From: an uncultured Bacteroides sp.
Lineage (GTDB): Bacteria > Bacteroidota > Bacteroidia > Bacteroidales > Bacteroidaceae
Assembly (NCBI GenBank): GCA_944321495.1
Contig: CALULP010000039.1
Coordinates: 1-56,798, forward strand
DNA length: 56,798 nucleotides
Direction of reading: 5' to 3'
Within the stretch, counting starts at the first letter, position 1. Every line of letters starts with the position of its first letter. The notes beneath the pieces were generated by a model that was not told the DNA's origin, made no database searches, and saw nothing but the letters and a program-made list of their open reading frames with translations. Shown piece after piece: positions 15,831-24,301 of this stretch. Both the position numbers and the translations under genes were made by a program.

Positions 15831-17039
15831 ATGTTGAATATCAATCGTTTTATCGGCGAGTACATCACTTCTCGTCCGACAAGCCTGTTTATGCCTGATA
15901 TTGAGGCAAACCGGGAAAAACTTCGGGAAGAGATTGAGGGCAAAAGCCTGTTGGTCATAGGCGGAGCAGGCTCCATCGGTTCTTCTTATATTCGTGCCGT
16001 CTTGCCGTTCAAGCCTTCCAAACTGGTAGTTGTGGATTTGAATGAGAACGGCTTGGCAGAGCTTACCCGTGACCTCCGCTCCACGTATGGCATGTACGTA
16101 CCTGATGATTATCGTACTTATACGTTGAATTTTGCCGATCCTATTTTTGCGCGGATCTTCCGTGAAGAAAAAGGCTTTGACATTGTGGCAAATTTCTCTG
16201 CCCACAAGCATGTGCGGAGCGAGAAAGACAAATATTCTGTCCAGGCATTGCTGGAAAACAACGTTATCAAGGCTAAGAAATTGCTTGACCTGTTGTCCGA
16301 ATTTCCACCTCGTCATTTCTTTTGCGTGTCGACAGACAAGGCTGCCAATCCGGTAAATATCATGGGTGCCAGCAAGCGTATCATGGAAGACATGATCATG
16401 GCTTATACATCCAAGTTTAAGGTTACTACTGCCCGTTTTGCAAACGTGGCTTTTTCCAACGGTTCGTTGCTTGCCGGTTTTGTCGAACGGGTAATGAAGA
16501 AGCAGCCTTTGGCTGCTCCTTGCGATGTAAAACGGTATTTTGTTTCTCCCGAAGAAAGCGGCCAGATTTGTATGCTTGCCTGCATGTTGGGACATAACGG
16601 GGAAATTTTTTTCCCGAAACTGGGTGAAGAAAAAATGATGACTTTTTCTACCATTTGCGACCGTTTCCTGTCTGCCTTGGGTTATGAGAAAAAAGAATGC
16701 GGAAGTGATGAGGAGGCCAAACGTTTTGCATCGGAAATGCCGGAAGACAGCAAGGTCTATCCCGTGGTTTATTTCAAGAGCGACACGACCGGAGAGAAAG
16801 ACTTCGAGGAGTTCTTCGTGCCCGGTGAGAAACTGAACCTGAACCGTTTTTCTTCTTTAGGCGTGATAGAGGATGTAAAGAAACGTCCGATGGAAGGACT
16901 GGAAACGTTCTTTGGTGAACTGGAAAATATTTTCCATGAGAAAGACTTTACCAAAGCCGAGGTTGTGGAAGCCATCAAGCGCTTCCTTCCCAATTTCGAG
17001 CATGTGGAGAAAGGGAAGAATTTGGACCAGAAAATGTGA
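15831..17039 (+). CDS. legB: Nucleotide-sugar 4,6-dehydratase (CapD/FlaA1-like SDR), probable LegB
   Basis: Soluble NAD(P)-dependent dehydratase acting on UDP- or GDP-N-acetylglucosamine, the first step towards bacillosamine and legionaminic-type sugars. The 402-aa protein binds NAD(P) through LLVIGGAGSIGSSYIRAV. The CapD/FlaA1 signature FCVSTDKAANPVNIMGASKR is present: Met replaces the usual SDR tyrosine and Lys is kept, as in other CapD-type enzymes. It lacks the membrane domain of WbpM or PglF. The C-terminal 100 residues (from about VVYFKSDTTGEKDFEEFFVP) look like an added domain. Its stop overlaps the acyltransferase start. The LegB role is inferred from the downstream legC-legI-legG-legF genes. 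Confidence 0.82.
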   Translation: MLNINRFIGEYITSRPTSLFMPDIEANREKLREEIEGKSLLVIGGAGSIGSSYIRAVLPFKPSKLVVVDLNENGLAELTRDLRSTYGMYVPDDYRTYTLNFADPIFARIFREEKGFDIVANFSAHKHVRSEKDKYSVQALLENNVIKAKKLLDLLSEFPPRHFFCVSTDKAANPVNIMGASKRIMEDMIMAYTSKFKVTTARFANVAFSNGSLLAGFVERVMKKQPLAAPCDVKRYFVSPEESGQICMLACMLGHNGEIFFPKLGEEKMMTFSTICDRFLSALGYEKKECGSDEEAKRFASEMPEDSKVYPVVYFKSDTTGEKDFEEFFVPGEKLNLNRFSSLGVIEDVKKRPMEGLETFFGELENIFHEKDFTKAEVVEAIKRFLPNFEHVEKGKNLDQKM

Positions 17040-17041
17040 TT

Positions 17042-18020
17042 ATGTATATTCCTATACAGAAAGAAGGTCACGATTTTTTTATTGATTATTTAAAAGGGGT
17101 AAGTATTCTGTTTGTGGTACTGACTCATTGTTTGCCGAAGCAAGAATACATACTCTTTTCTTTATGGGGCGCTCAAGCTGTCCCTCTCTTCCTTTTAATT
17201 CAAGTTTTCCATGCATATAAAAAAGGTATTGACAAGGTTCCATTATCTTATAACTTGCCCAAGTTATTTCAGCGTATATTGAAACCTTTTGTTGTCCTCT
17301 TGGTTGTAGAGGTCGTTTTGTTAGTAATTGTTTATAAACAAGAAATAGTTTCGGTATTTAAAAGTGCTGTTATATCCGGAGGAATTGGTCCGGGTTCCTA
17401 TTATGTTTGGATTTATCTCCAATTCTTCTTTTTGTTACCGATTTTTGCTTTTGTTATTAAGCGATTAGGCAAACTTAATAGTTTCTTTTTCTTTACTTTT
17501 TTGTGTATTCTTATAGAAATAGCGTGTAGTTATATTCAGCCTTATTGGTTTATATATAGATTGTTGTCTATTAGGTATCTCTATTTGGTTTATTTGGGCT
17601 ATTTATGGGTATCTGATGGTATTGTAATTAATAAGAATACCGTATTTCTGTCGGTTTTGAGTATTGTTTTTATCCTGATATTTGCTTATACGGATTGGAA
17701 TCTGGAACCATGGTTCTATTCTAATGCATGGAAAATATTTCATTGGGTTACTTATTTTTACACGGCTTATTTATTTATTTATTTATTTATTGTTCATTAC
17801 TTATCAACATTTAGGTATTCGGGTGAGAAAGTTTTGTTGTGAAATGGGGAAATACTCTTATGAGATATTTCTGCTTCAGATGTTTGTTTTTACTTTCTTT
17901 CCATCTTTGGATTTTTTGGAGAATAAATATCTAACAATTATGCTGAGGATTATGCTAACAACCTCTTTGAGTATATTACCGGTTTTGTTGTATAAGAAAT
18001 ATATAGTTGTAAAGCAATAA
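17042..18020 (+). pseudogene. Membrane acyltransferase (acyltransferase_3), out of frame at a TTAT tract
   Basis: The first frame (from ATG 17042, or GTG 17036) encodes a multi-pass acyltransferase opening with IDYLKGVSILFVVLTHC, typical of family-3 O-acyltransferases. It stops at 17842. The rest of the family (MGKYSYEIFLLQMFVF and a final helix) is in another frame up to 18020. The frames meet at a six-copy TTAT tract at 17767-17791. Removing one four-base unit brings both frames together and gives a 324-aa protein of usual family length. This looks like a reversible phase-variation OFF state rather than decay. The likely role is acylation of a capsule sugar. In the OFF state translation ends about 180 bases before legC, which could also lower downstream expression. 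Confidence 0.85.
17767..17791 (+). repeat. TTAT tetranucleotide tract (6.25 copies)
   Basis: Six perfect TTAT units plus one T, located inside the predicted last-but-one membrane helix of the acyltransferase. Such short tandem repeats change copy number by slipped-strand mispairing. Five or eight units would put the two halves of the gene in frame; six or seven do not. Confidence 0.9.
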
Positions 18021-18023
18021 AAT

Positions 18024-19175
18024 ATGGAGTATAATCAGATAACCGATTTTATCCACCAGTTGTACGGGACGGAAGAATCCGTTCCCCTTCATGCCCCTCT
18101 TTTTATCGGCAACGAGAAGAAGTACTTGGAGGAATGTATTGACACGACATTTGTTTCCAGTGTGGGCAAGTTTGTAGACCGTTTTGAAGCGGATATGGCC
18201 GCTTATACGGGTGCCAAGAAAGCTGTGGTATGTGTAAGCGGGACGAATGCCCTTCACATGGCTATGATGCTTGTAGGCGTGGAACACGATGACGAAGTGC
18301 TGACACAAGCCTTGACTTTCATTGCTACCTGCAACGCCATCAGTTACATCGGTGCACATCCCGTATTCATCGATGTGGATATGGAAACCTTGGGACTTTC
18401 CCCGGCAGCCGTGAAAGAATGGTTGGTGAGGAATGCCGAACTGAAAGACGGTGTATGTTATAATAAAAATACTGGCCGTCGGGTGAAAGCCTGTGTGCCC
18501 ATGCATACCTTCGGTCACCCGGTGAAGATGGACGAATTGATTGATCTTTGCAACGAGTGGCATTTAGAATTGGTGGAAGATGCCGCCGAAAGCATCGGCA
18601 GCCTGTACAAAGGTCGTCATACTGGCACTTTCGGCAAGGTCGGTGCCATCAGTTTTAACGGTAATAAGACTATCACCACGGGCGGCGGCGGTATGCTGCT
18701 GTTCCAAGATGAAGAACTGGGTAAGCTGGCCAAGCACCTGACCACGCAGGCCAAAGTGCCTCACCGTTGGGCTTTTGTGCACGATCATATCGGTTATAAC
18801 TACCGTATGCCCAATATTAATGCCGCTTTGGGTTGTGCCCAGTTGGAGAATGTGGAACGTTACGTGAAGGACAAACGTGAAACCGCCGCTATCTATGCAG
18901 ACTTCTTCAGCTGTATCCCCGGCATCACCTTTTTCACGGAACCTGAAAATTGTCGTTCTAACTATTGGTTGAACGTGGTGATGCTGGATAACAAGGCCGC
19001 ACAGCAGGATTTTTTGGAATATACCAACGACCACGGTGTGATGACCCGTCCCGTATGGGAATTGATGAACCGTTTGGAAATGTTTAAGCACTGTGAAACA
19101 GACGGGCTGAAGAATACGCAGTGGTTGGCGGACAGGATTGTGAATATACCGAGTAGTGTAAGGTTGAAAGCATGA
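18024..19175 (+). CDS. legC: PLP-dependent sugar aminotransferase, LegC family
   Basis: Transfers an amino group from glutamate to C4 of the keto-sugar made by the 4,6-dehydratase. The 383-aa protein belongs to the DegT/DnrJ/EryC1/StrS family. PLP lysine is Lys215 in SFNGNKTITTGGGGML; other family motifs are CVSGTNALHMAMMLVG, EDAAESIGSLYKGRHTG and NYRMPNINAALGCAQLE. The N-terminal segment APLFIGNEKKYLEECIDTTF resembles LegC-type enzymes. It begins three bases after the acyltransferase and its stop overlaps the ATP-grasp gene, so it starts a tightly coupled block that runs to the flippase. Confidence 0.9.
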   Translation: MEYNQITDFIHQLYGTEESVPLHAPLFIGNEKKYLEECIDTTFVSSVGKFVDRFEADMAAYTGAKKAVVCVSGTNALHMAMMLVGVEHDDEVLTQALTFIATCNAISYIGAHPVFIDVDMETLGLSPAAVKEWLVRNAELKDGVCYNKNTGRRVKACVPMHTFGHPVKMDELIDLCNEWHLELVEDAAESIGSLYKGRHTGTFGKVGAISFNGNKTITTGGGGMLLFQDEELGKLAKHLTTQAKVPHRWAFVHDHIGYNYRMPNINAALGCAQLENVERYVKDKRETAAIYADFFSCIPGITFFTEPENCRSNYWLNVVMLDNKAAQQDFLEYTNDHGVMTRPVWELMNRLEMFKHCETDGLKNTQWLADRIVNIPSSVRLKA

Positions 19176-20116
19176 AAACTTTGAATATCTTATTTTTAGG
19201 AGGAGCAAAACGTGTCTCAGTGGCCAGACATTTGAAAGAATATGGTCAAAGTATAGGATATGTTGTTAATATATTTTCTTATGAACTTGGAGATAAACTT
19301 CCGATAGCTTCTGTAGGTAAGATTATAGTAGGCTTAAAGTGGAGTGATAAGAATTTGATATCAGATCTGCAAAGGGTAATAAAAGATAAAAATATCAATG
19401 TGGTCTTGCCATTTGTTGACCCAGCTATTTTGGTTGCTTCCAGATTAAAAGAACTTTGTCCTGACGTTTTCATTCCTGTATCAGGAAAAGATATATGTGA
19501 GATAATGTTCGATAAATTATTATCGGCCAGATGGTTTAAAAATAATAGCATTCCTCAGCCTGATTTTTTTGAAAAAGTTGAAGATATTCATTATCCGGTT
19601 ATTTTAAAACCACGTACAGGGTCTGCCTCTAAAGGAATTTTAGTTTGTGGGAGTCAAGAAGAATTGCCCGTGAAAGTGGATAGCTATTTGGTTCAGCATT
19701 ATATTAAAAATCCTACTGAGATTTCTGTTGATTGCTATGTGGGACGAAATGGCGAAATTCTTTCTGTTGTACCACGGATTCGTTTGGAAACTTTGGGCGG
19801 TGAGGTCGTTAGAAGTCAAACTATGCGTGATGAGAGTGTCATAGAATTATCTTGCAAAATATTATCGTCGGGCTGTTTTCGTGGCCCTATTACAATTCAA
19901 TTTTTGAAAGATAAGGATGGGAATCTGTATGTAATGGAGATAAATCCTCGTTTGGGAGGTGGAGTAGTAACCAGTATAGGAGCAGGTTCTGGTATCATTT
20001 CAATGTTGATCAAAGAAGCTTTGCAATATGAGGTTAGACCTAAATGTGATTGGAAAGATAGGACTATGATGGTAAGATACTTGGAGGAGGTAATTTTTTA
20101 TGCAGATAATAATTGA
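19172..20116 (+). CDS. ATP-grasp ligase (CarB/PylC-like)
   Basis: A 314-aa ATP-grasp protein: N-terminal Rossmann-like domain (MKTLNILFLGGAKRVSVARHL), then the ATP-grasp fold with YPVILKPRTGSASKGILVCG and the metal-binding end VMEINPRLGGGVVTSIGAGS. ATP-grasp enzymes join a carboxylate, through an acyl phosphate, to an amine or thiol. It lies between legC and the HAD gene, overlapping both, so it probably acts on the same pathway. One possibility is that it acylates the new 4-amino group with an amino acid or small acid, taking the place of the missing LegH acetyltransferase. The substrate is not known and this is inference. Confidence 0.85.
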   Translation: MKTLNILFLGGAKRVSVARHLKEYGQSIGYVVNIFSYELGDKLPIASVGKIIVGLKWSDKNLISDLQRVIKDKNINVVLPFVDPAILVASRLKELCPDVFIPVSGKDICEIMFDKLLSARWFKNNSIPQPDFFEKVEDIHYPVILKPRTGSASKGILVCGSQEELPVKVDSYLVQHYIKNPTEISVDCYVGRNGEILSVVPRIRLETLGGEVVRSQTMRDESVIELSCKILSSGCFRGPITIQFLKDKDGNLYVMEINPRLGGGVVTSIGAGSGIISMLIKEALQYEVRPKCDWKDRTMMVRYLEEVIFYADNN

Positions 20117-20411
20117 TATGGATGGTACAATTTGTACTGAAGAGCGTCAATTTAGTCGGTGTTTGGCCACGCCTAAAACAGGGGCTGTTGAAGCAATAAA
20201 TTCTTTATATGACGCAGGTCATATAATTATCATTTATTCAGCCCGCACATGGGCTGAGTATGAGATGACAATTGATTGGTTGCAAAGGTATGGGGTTAAG
20301 TTCCATCAATTATTTATGGGAAAGCCGGTAGGTGATGTCTGGATAGACGATAGGGCGATAACTTGTAAAAATAATTGGGATGATATTTTGAAAATGTTAC
20401 AGAAGAAATGA
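20100..20411 (+). CDS. Small HAD-superfamily protein
   Basis: A 103-aa HAD-like protein with the nucleophile motif IIIDMDGTICTEE (Asp6, Asp8), motif II in IIIYSARTWAEYEMT, and the late acidic motif GDVWIDDRAITC. It lacks a cap domain, like small capsule-locus phosphatases. It overlaps the ATP-grasp gene before it (start inside its last codons) and the sialate synthase gene after it. It could remove a phosphate from an intermediate, for example the product of a phosphorylated nonulosonate step, or support the ATP-grasp reaction. The substrate is unknown. Confidence 0.8.
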   Translation: MQIIIDMDGTICTEERQFSRCLATPKTGAVEAINSLYDAGHIIIIYSARTWAEYEMTIDWLQRYGVKFHQLFMGKPVGDVWIDDRAITCKNNWDDILKMLQKK

Positions 20412-21412
20412 ACAAGGTTCTAATAATTGCAGAAGCAGGAGTTAATCATAATGGCAATTATGAATTGGCAAAAAAAATGATAGAGGTTGCCAAAAACGCA
20501 GGTGCAGATTATATTAAATTTCAAACGGCTATACCTAAGCAGGTTATATCCAAATATGCAGAGATGGCAGCCTATCAGAAAGTAAATGTTGGCAAGCAGG
20601 AAAGTCAACTTGAAATGTGCGAAAGAATTCATTTGCCACTGTCAAGTTATGCATCTTTGAAACGTTATTGTGATGTTGTTGGAATAAAGTTTTTGTCTAC
20701 TCCTTTTGATCTAACATCTATTGATACTCTCTCCATGTTAGATATGGATTACATGAAAATTCCATCAGGTGAGATTACAAATTTGCCTTATCTTCGGAAA
20801 TTAGCCCGGTTACATAAACCTATTATAATGTCCACAGGAATGTGTAAATTAGGTGAAATTGAAGATGCTTTGGATGTCCTGTTATCTAACGGTTTGTCTT
20901 TGGATATGATATCGTTGTTACATTGTAATACGGAATATCCTACTCCTATGTCGGATGTGAATCTTAATGCCATGTTGACTTTGAAGCGAGCGTTTGGAGT
21001 TAGAGTCGGTTATTCTGACCATACGCAAGGGATTGAAGTCCCTATTGCTGCTGTGGCAAAAGGTGCAGAAATCATTGAAAAGCATTTCACTTTAGACAAG
21101 ACGATGGAAGGCCCGGATCACAAAGCTTCATTGGAACCTCAAGAATTAAAAGCCATGGTGAAAGCCATTCGGAACATAGAACAGGCATTGGGCGACGGGC
21201 ATAAAACCGTTTCCGAATCAGAACGAAAAAATATGGCCATAGCCCGTAAAAGTATTGTAGCTGCTCGAAGTATCAAGGCTGGCGATGTTTTTACAGAAGA
21301 TAATATAACCGTAAAACGGCCTGGCAATGGTATATCTCCCATGTTGTGGGATTCCGTCTTAGGACATATTGCGACACGTGATTTTGAAGAAGATGAACTG
21401 ATTACGCTATGA
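20408..21412 (+). CDS. legI: Nonulosonic acid synthase (NeuB/LegI family)
   Basis: Condenses phosphoenolpyruvate with a six-carbon N-acyl amino sugar to give a nine-carbon acid. The 334-aa protein has the NeuB TIM barrel (IAEAGVNHNGNYELAKKMI, YIKFQTAIPKQV, KIPSGEITNLPYLRKL, YSDHTQGIEVPIAAVAKGAE, EKHFTLDKTMEGPDHKASLE). It ends with a SAF/antifreeze domain (from about residue 275, ARKSIVAARSIKAGDVFTED). With legB and legC next to it, the substrate is more likely 2,4-diamino-trideoxymannose (legionaminate) than ManNAc (sialate). NeuB would be the alternative name. Confidence 0.9.
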   Translation: MNKVLIIAEAGVNHNGNYELAKKMIEVAKNAGADYIKFQTAIPKQVISKYAEMAAYQKVNVGKQESQLEMCERIHLPLSSYASLKRYCDVVGIKFLSTPFDLTSIDTLSMLDMDYMKIPSGEITNLPYLRKLARLHKPIIMSTGMCKLGEIEDALDVLLSNGLSLDMISLLHCNTEYPTPMSDVNLNAMLTLKRAFGVRVGYSDHTQGIEVPIAAVAKGAEIIEKHFTLDKTMEGPDHKASLEPQELKAMVKAIRNIEQALGDGHKTVSESERKNMAIARKSIVAARSIKAGDVFTEDNITVKRPGNGISPMLWDSVLGHIATRDFEEDELITL

Positions 21413-22566
21413 GGAAAATTTGTGTCGTGACTGGAACCCGTGCTGAGTATGGGCTTCTTAGCAGGCTGATGCGAATGGTTGATAACGCTCCCGATTGCCA
21501 GCTTCAGGTAATAGCAACAAACATGCATTTAATGCCTGAATATGGAAATACATACCAAGAAATAGAAGCGGATGGATTCTGTATTGATGAGAAAGTCTTC
21601 ATGTATAAAAGGTCTGACGATGCTTATGGGGTGATAAATTCTATGTCGGAAGAAATGGCCGGGATGAATGCTGCGTTGCGTAGATTATCGCCAGATATGG
21701 TTGTTGTATTAGGAGATCGGTATGAAATGTTAGTCGTGGCTATTGTTGCCATGTTGCAGCGTATTCCGATAGTCCATTTGTACGGGGGAGAAATCAGTGA
21801 AGGTGCTGTTGACGATTGCATACGGCATTGCATCACGAAATTGAGCAATTTACATTTTACTTCTACCGAAGAAAACCGTAAGCGGGTAATTCAATTGGGC
21901 GAGGATCCGGATACTGTATTTTATGTAGGCGCTATTGGTGTGGAAAACATGAAGAAAATCCCATTGCTTGGTAAGGAGGATTTGGAGCGCTCTTTGGATT
22001 TTTCTTTGGGGACAGATACGATAATGGTGACCTATCATCCTGTAACTTTGGGTAAACGGAGTGCGCAAGAAGATATCTCCGATTTTCTCAAAGCTCTTGA
22101 TAATTTTCCTAATTTGCGTATTTTGTTTACGATGCCCAATTCTGATCAAGGTGGGAATAGCATAAAATCGGCTATAGAATCATATTGTCGGTTACACTCC
22201 GACCGTGCTAAGTGTTTTGCTTCTTTAGGCGTAAAACGCTATCTGTCCGCAATGCAATATGTGGCGGCAGTAGTAGGTAATTCATCCAGTGGTTTGGTAG
22301 AAGTGCCCTCGTTTTGTATTCCGACATTGAATATTGGTGACAGACAGAAAGGACGTACACGTGGCAGGTCTGTTTATGACTGTGCCAGTGATACAGATGC
22401 TGTCACTAATGGTCTGAATACGGTTCTTTCGCAAGAATTTAGAGAGCAGGCGAAGAATGCTTCCAATCCTTATGAGAAAGAAAATACGGCTGAAAATATT
22501 TTTCGGATTATATCGGCTTATCCGTTGGATCAATTGAGCCAGAAGATATTTTATGATTTGAAGTAA
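21409..22566 (+). CDS. legG: Hydrolysing NDP-sugar 2-epimerase (NeuC/LegG family)
   Basis: Releases the nucleotide and inverts C2 to give the free manno-sugar used by the synthase. The 385-aa GT-B-fold protein opens with ICVVTGTRAEYGLLSRLMRM. It has VVLGDRYEMLVVAIVAML, the ligand motif HLYGGEISEGAVDDCIRH, HFTSTEENRKRVIQLGEDPD, and the C-terminal VGNSSSGLVEVPSFCIPTLN. The pattern fits the hydrolysing class and not the non-hydrolysing WecB class. Its ATG overlaps the synthase stop. The pathway neighbours favour a 2,4-diamino sugar substrate. Confidence 0.9.
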   Translation: MRKICVVTGTRAEYGLLSRLMRMVDNAPDCQLQVIATNMHLMPEYGNTYQEIEADGFCIDEKVFMYKRSDDAYGVINSMSEEMAGMNAALRRLSPDMVVVLGDRYEMLVVAIVAMLQRIPIVHLYGGEISEGAVDDCIRHCITKLSNLHFTSTEENRKRVIQLGEDPDTVFYVGAIGVENMKKIPLLGKEDLERSLDFSLGTDTIMVTYHPVTLGKRSAQEDISDFLKALDNFPNLRILFTMPNSDQGGNSIKSAIESYCRLHSDRAKCFASLGVKRYLSAMQYVAAVVGNSSSGLVEVPSFCIPTLNIGDRQKGRTRGRSVYDCASDTDAVTNGLNTVLSQEFREQAKNASNPYEKENTAENIFRIISAYPLDQLSQKIFYDLK

Positions 22567-22567
22567 G

Positions 22568-23257
22568 ATGAATATATTGGTTGTAATCCCTGCCCGTGGC
22601 GGGAGCAAGGGGATTCCTGGGAAAAACATAAAGCCATTGCATGGCAAACCTTTGATTTACTATGCAATAGATGCCGCCCGTGGCATAACGGACGACACTC
22701 ATATTTGTGTATCTACGGATGACATGCATATTATTGAAGTGGTGGAAAGATATGGATTGAAAGTCCCCTTTGTACGTCCTGCAAACTTGGCAACAGATAC
22801 TGCGGGTACGTATGAAGTCCTTTTGCATGCCTTGAGATTTTATGAAGAACGGGATGAACACTTTGATGCGGTTGTACTTCTGCAAGCTACTTCTCCTTTT
22901 CGTACAAGTGGCCACGTGAGGGAAGCGTTGACCCTTTACTCGAAAGACGTGGACATGGTTGTCAGTGTGAAAGAGACGGATTCCAATCCTTATTATATTT
23001 GCTATGAGGAAGATAAAGAAGGAATGCTTCACATTTCTAAGGGGGACGGACATTATACACGGCGTCAGGATTGTCCGCCTGTATATGAATATAACGGGGC
23101 TATTTATATAATTAACCCGGAAAGTCTAAAAAGAATGCCGATGTCTAAGTTTACCCGGCGGAAGAAATATCTGATGGATAAAGTACATTCCTTGGATTTG
23201 GATACGATGTTGGATTGGAAAATGGCAGAGATCATTTTCGATGATATAACTTTATGA
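22568..23257 (+). CDS. legF: CMP-nonulosonate cytidylyltransferase (NeuA/LegF family)
   Basis: Activates the nine-carbon sugar with CTP to the CMP-sugar used by transferases. The 229-aa protein opens with the family motif IPARGGSKGIPGKNIKPLHG. It has a sugar-binding helix region (TGTYEVLLHALRFYEERDEH), LQATSPFRTSGHVREALTLY and YEYNGAIYIINPESLK. Its length matches CMP-NeuAc/CMP-Leg synthetases. It is coupled at both ends (one base gap before, four-base overlap after). Confidence 0.91.
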   Translation: MNILVVIPARGGSKGIPGKNIKPLHGKPLIYYAIDAARGITDDTHICVSTDDMHIIEVVERYGLKVPFVRPANLATDTAGTYEVLLHALRFYEERDEHFDAVVLLQATSPFRTSGHVREALTLYSKDVDMVVSVKETDSNPYYICYEEDKEGMLHISKGDGHYTRRQDCPPVYEYNGAIYIINPESLKRMPMSKFTRRKKYLMDKVHSLDLDTMLDWKMAEIIFDDITL

Positions 23258-24300
23258 ATGGAATTCACATAGTTGCTCAAGATTGCACGATAATAAATGC
23301 GCTCGAGAGAATTAATACGATAGTGAAAGGCCCATTGGTCTTGTTTGTGGTGGATGACATGCAACAGATGGTGGGCACTTTGACAGATGGTGATATACGC
23401 CGGGCATTGATACGGGGCATAGGTGTGGAGCATCCGGTTTCGGAAGCCATGCATCGTGATTTTAATTTTCTTCGTAAAGGTGTCAATGACGATGTGGGCA
23501 ATCTTCGCCGACAGCGCGATCTCAAGATGAAACTTGTACCTATCTTGGATGACAGAAATTGCATCGTAGAGATAGTGAACTTGGAGAAATATCACACCAA
23601 ACTGCCAGTGGATGCAGTTCTGATGGCAGGAGGGAAAGGGGAGAGGCTGCGTCCTTTGACCGAGAAAACGCCCAAGCCATTGATAAAGATAGGTAACAAG
23701 TGTATCATAGATTACAATATCGACAATTTGTTATCTTATGGCTTAAAGCATATTTCTGTTACGGTAAATTATCTGCGTGAACAGATTGAAGAACACTTTA
23801 GCGTACCTCGGGACGGTGTAAAAATTGCGACCGTTCGCGAGCCTCAGTATTTAGGAACTATCGGGAGTATTAGGTTTGTGAGGACATTTTATAATGATAC
23901 GATCCTTGTGATGAATTCTGATTTGTTTACCAATATTGATTACGAGGATTTTTACCTTCACTTCAAACAGAACGATGCAGATATGAGTGTGGCGGCTGTA
24001 CCCTATGTGGTGAAAGTGCCATACGGAGTATTCAATTTGGAAGGCCGTGATATAAAAGGCGTGACAGAGAAGCCTACCATTAGCTACTATGCCAATGCCG
24101 GTATTTATCTGATCAAGAGGGAAAGGCTGGACTTGATACCCCAAAATGAGTTTTTCAATGCCACGGATTTCATGGAGCTGTTGATTGCAAAAGGCTATAA
24201 AGTGATACGCTATCCGATTTCCGGTTATTGGATTGACATCGGTCAGCATGACGAACTGGAGAGGGCGAGGGAGATTGCGAAACATATAAACAGGGTATGA
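23254..24300 (+). CDS. ptmE: CBS-domain sugar-1-phosphate nucleotidyltransferase (PtmE-like)
   Basis: The 348-aa protein has an N-terminal CBS-domain pair (residues about 1-115, with MVGTLTDGDIRRALIRGI). A nucleotidyltransferase domain follows, opening with AVLMAGGKGERLRPLTEKTP and containing LVMNSDLFTNIDYEDF. This is the layout of Campylobacter PtmE, which makes GDP-glucosamine for legionaminic acid synthesis. Its presence suggests that the pathway here uses GDP- rather than UDP-linked intermediates. The CBS domains may sense an adenine nucleotide. PtmA and PgmL, the other early genes of that route, are not in this window. Confidence 0.85.
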   Translation: MNGIHIVAQDCTIINALERINTIVKGPLVLFVVDDMQQMVGTLTDGDIRRALIRGIGVEHPVSEAMHRDFNFLRKGVNDDVGNLRRQRDLKMKLVPILDDRNCIVEIVNLEKYHTKLPVDAVLMAGGKGERLRPLTEKTPKPLIKIGNKCIIDYNIDNLLSYGLKHISVTVNYLREQIEEHFSVPRDGVKIATVREPQYLGTIGSIRFVRTFYNDTILVMNSDLFTNIDYEDFYLHFKQNDADMSVAAVPYVVKVPYGVFNLEGRDIKGVTEKPTISYYANAGIYLIKRERLDLIPQNEFFNATDFMELLIAKGYKVIRYPISGYWIDIGQHDELERAREIAKHINRV

Positions 24301-24301
24301 T

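Noticed and set aside
20408..23257. Plain sialic acid (Neu5Ac) pathway
   Set aside because: NeuB, NeuC and NeuA homologues alone would fit sialate, but adjacent LegC- and PtmE-type genes and a 4,6-dehydratase point to a legionaminic-type sugar.
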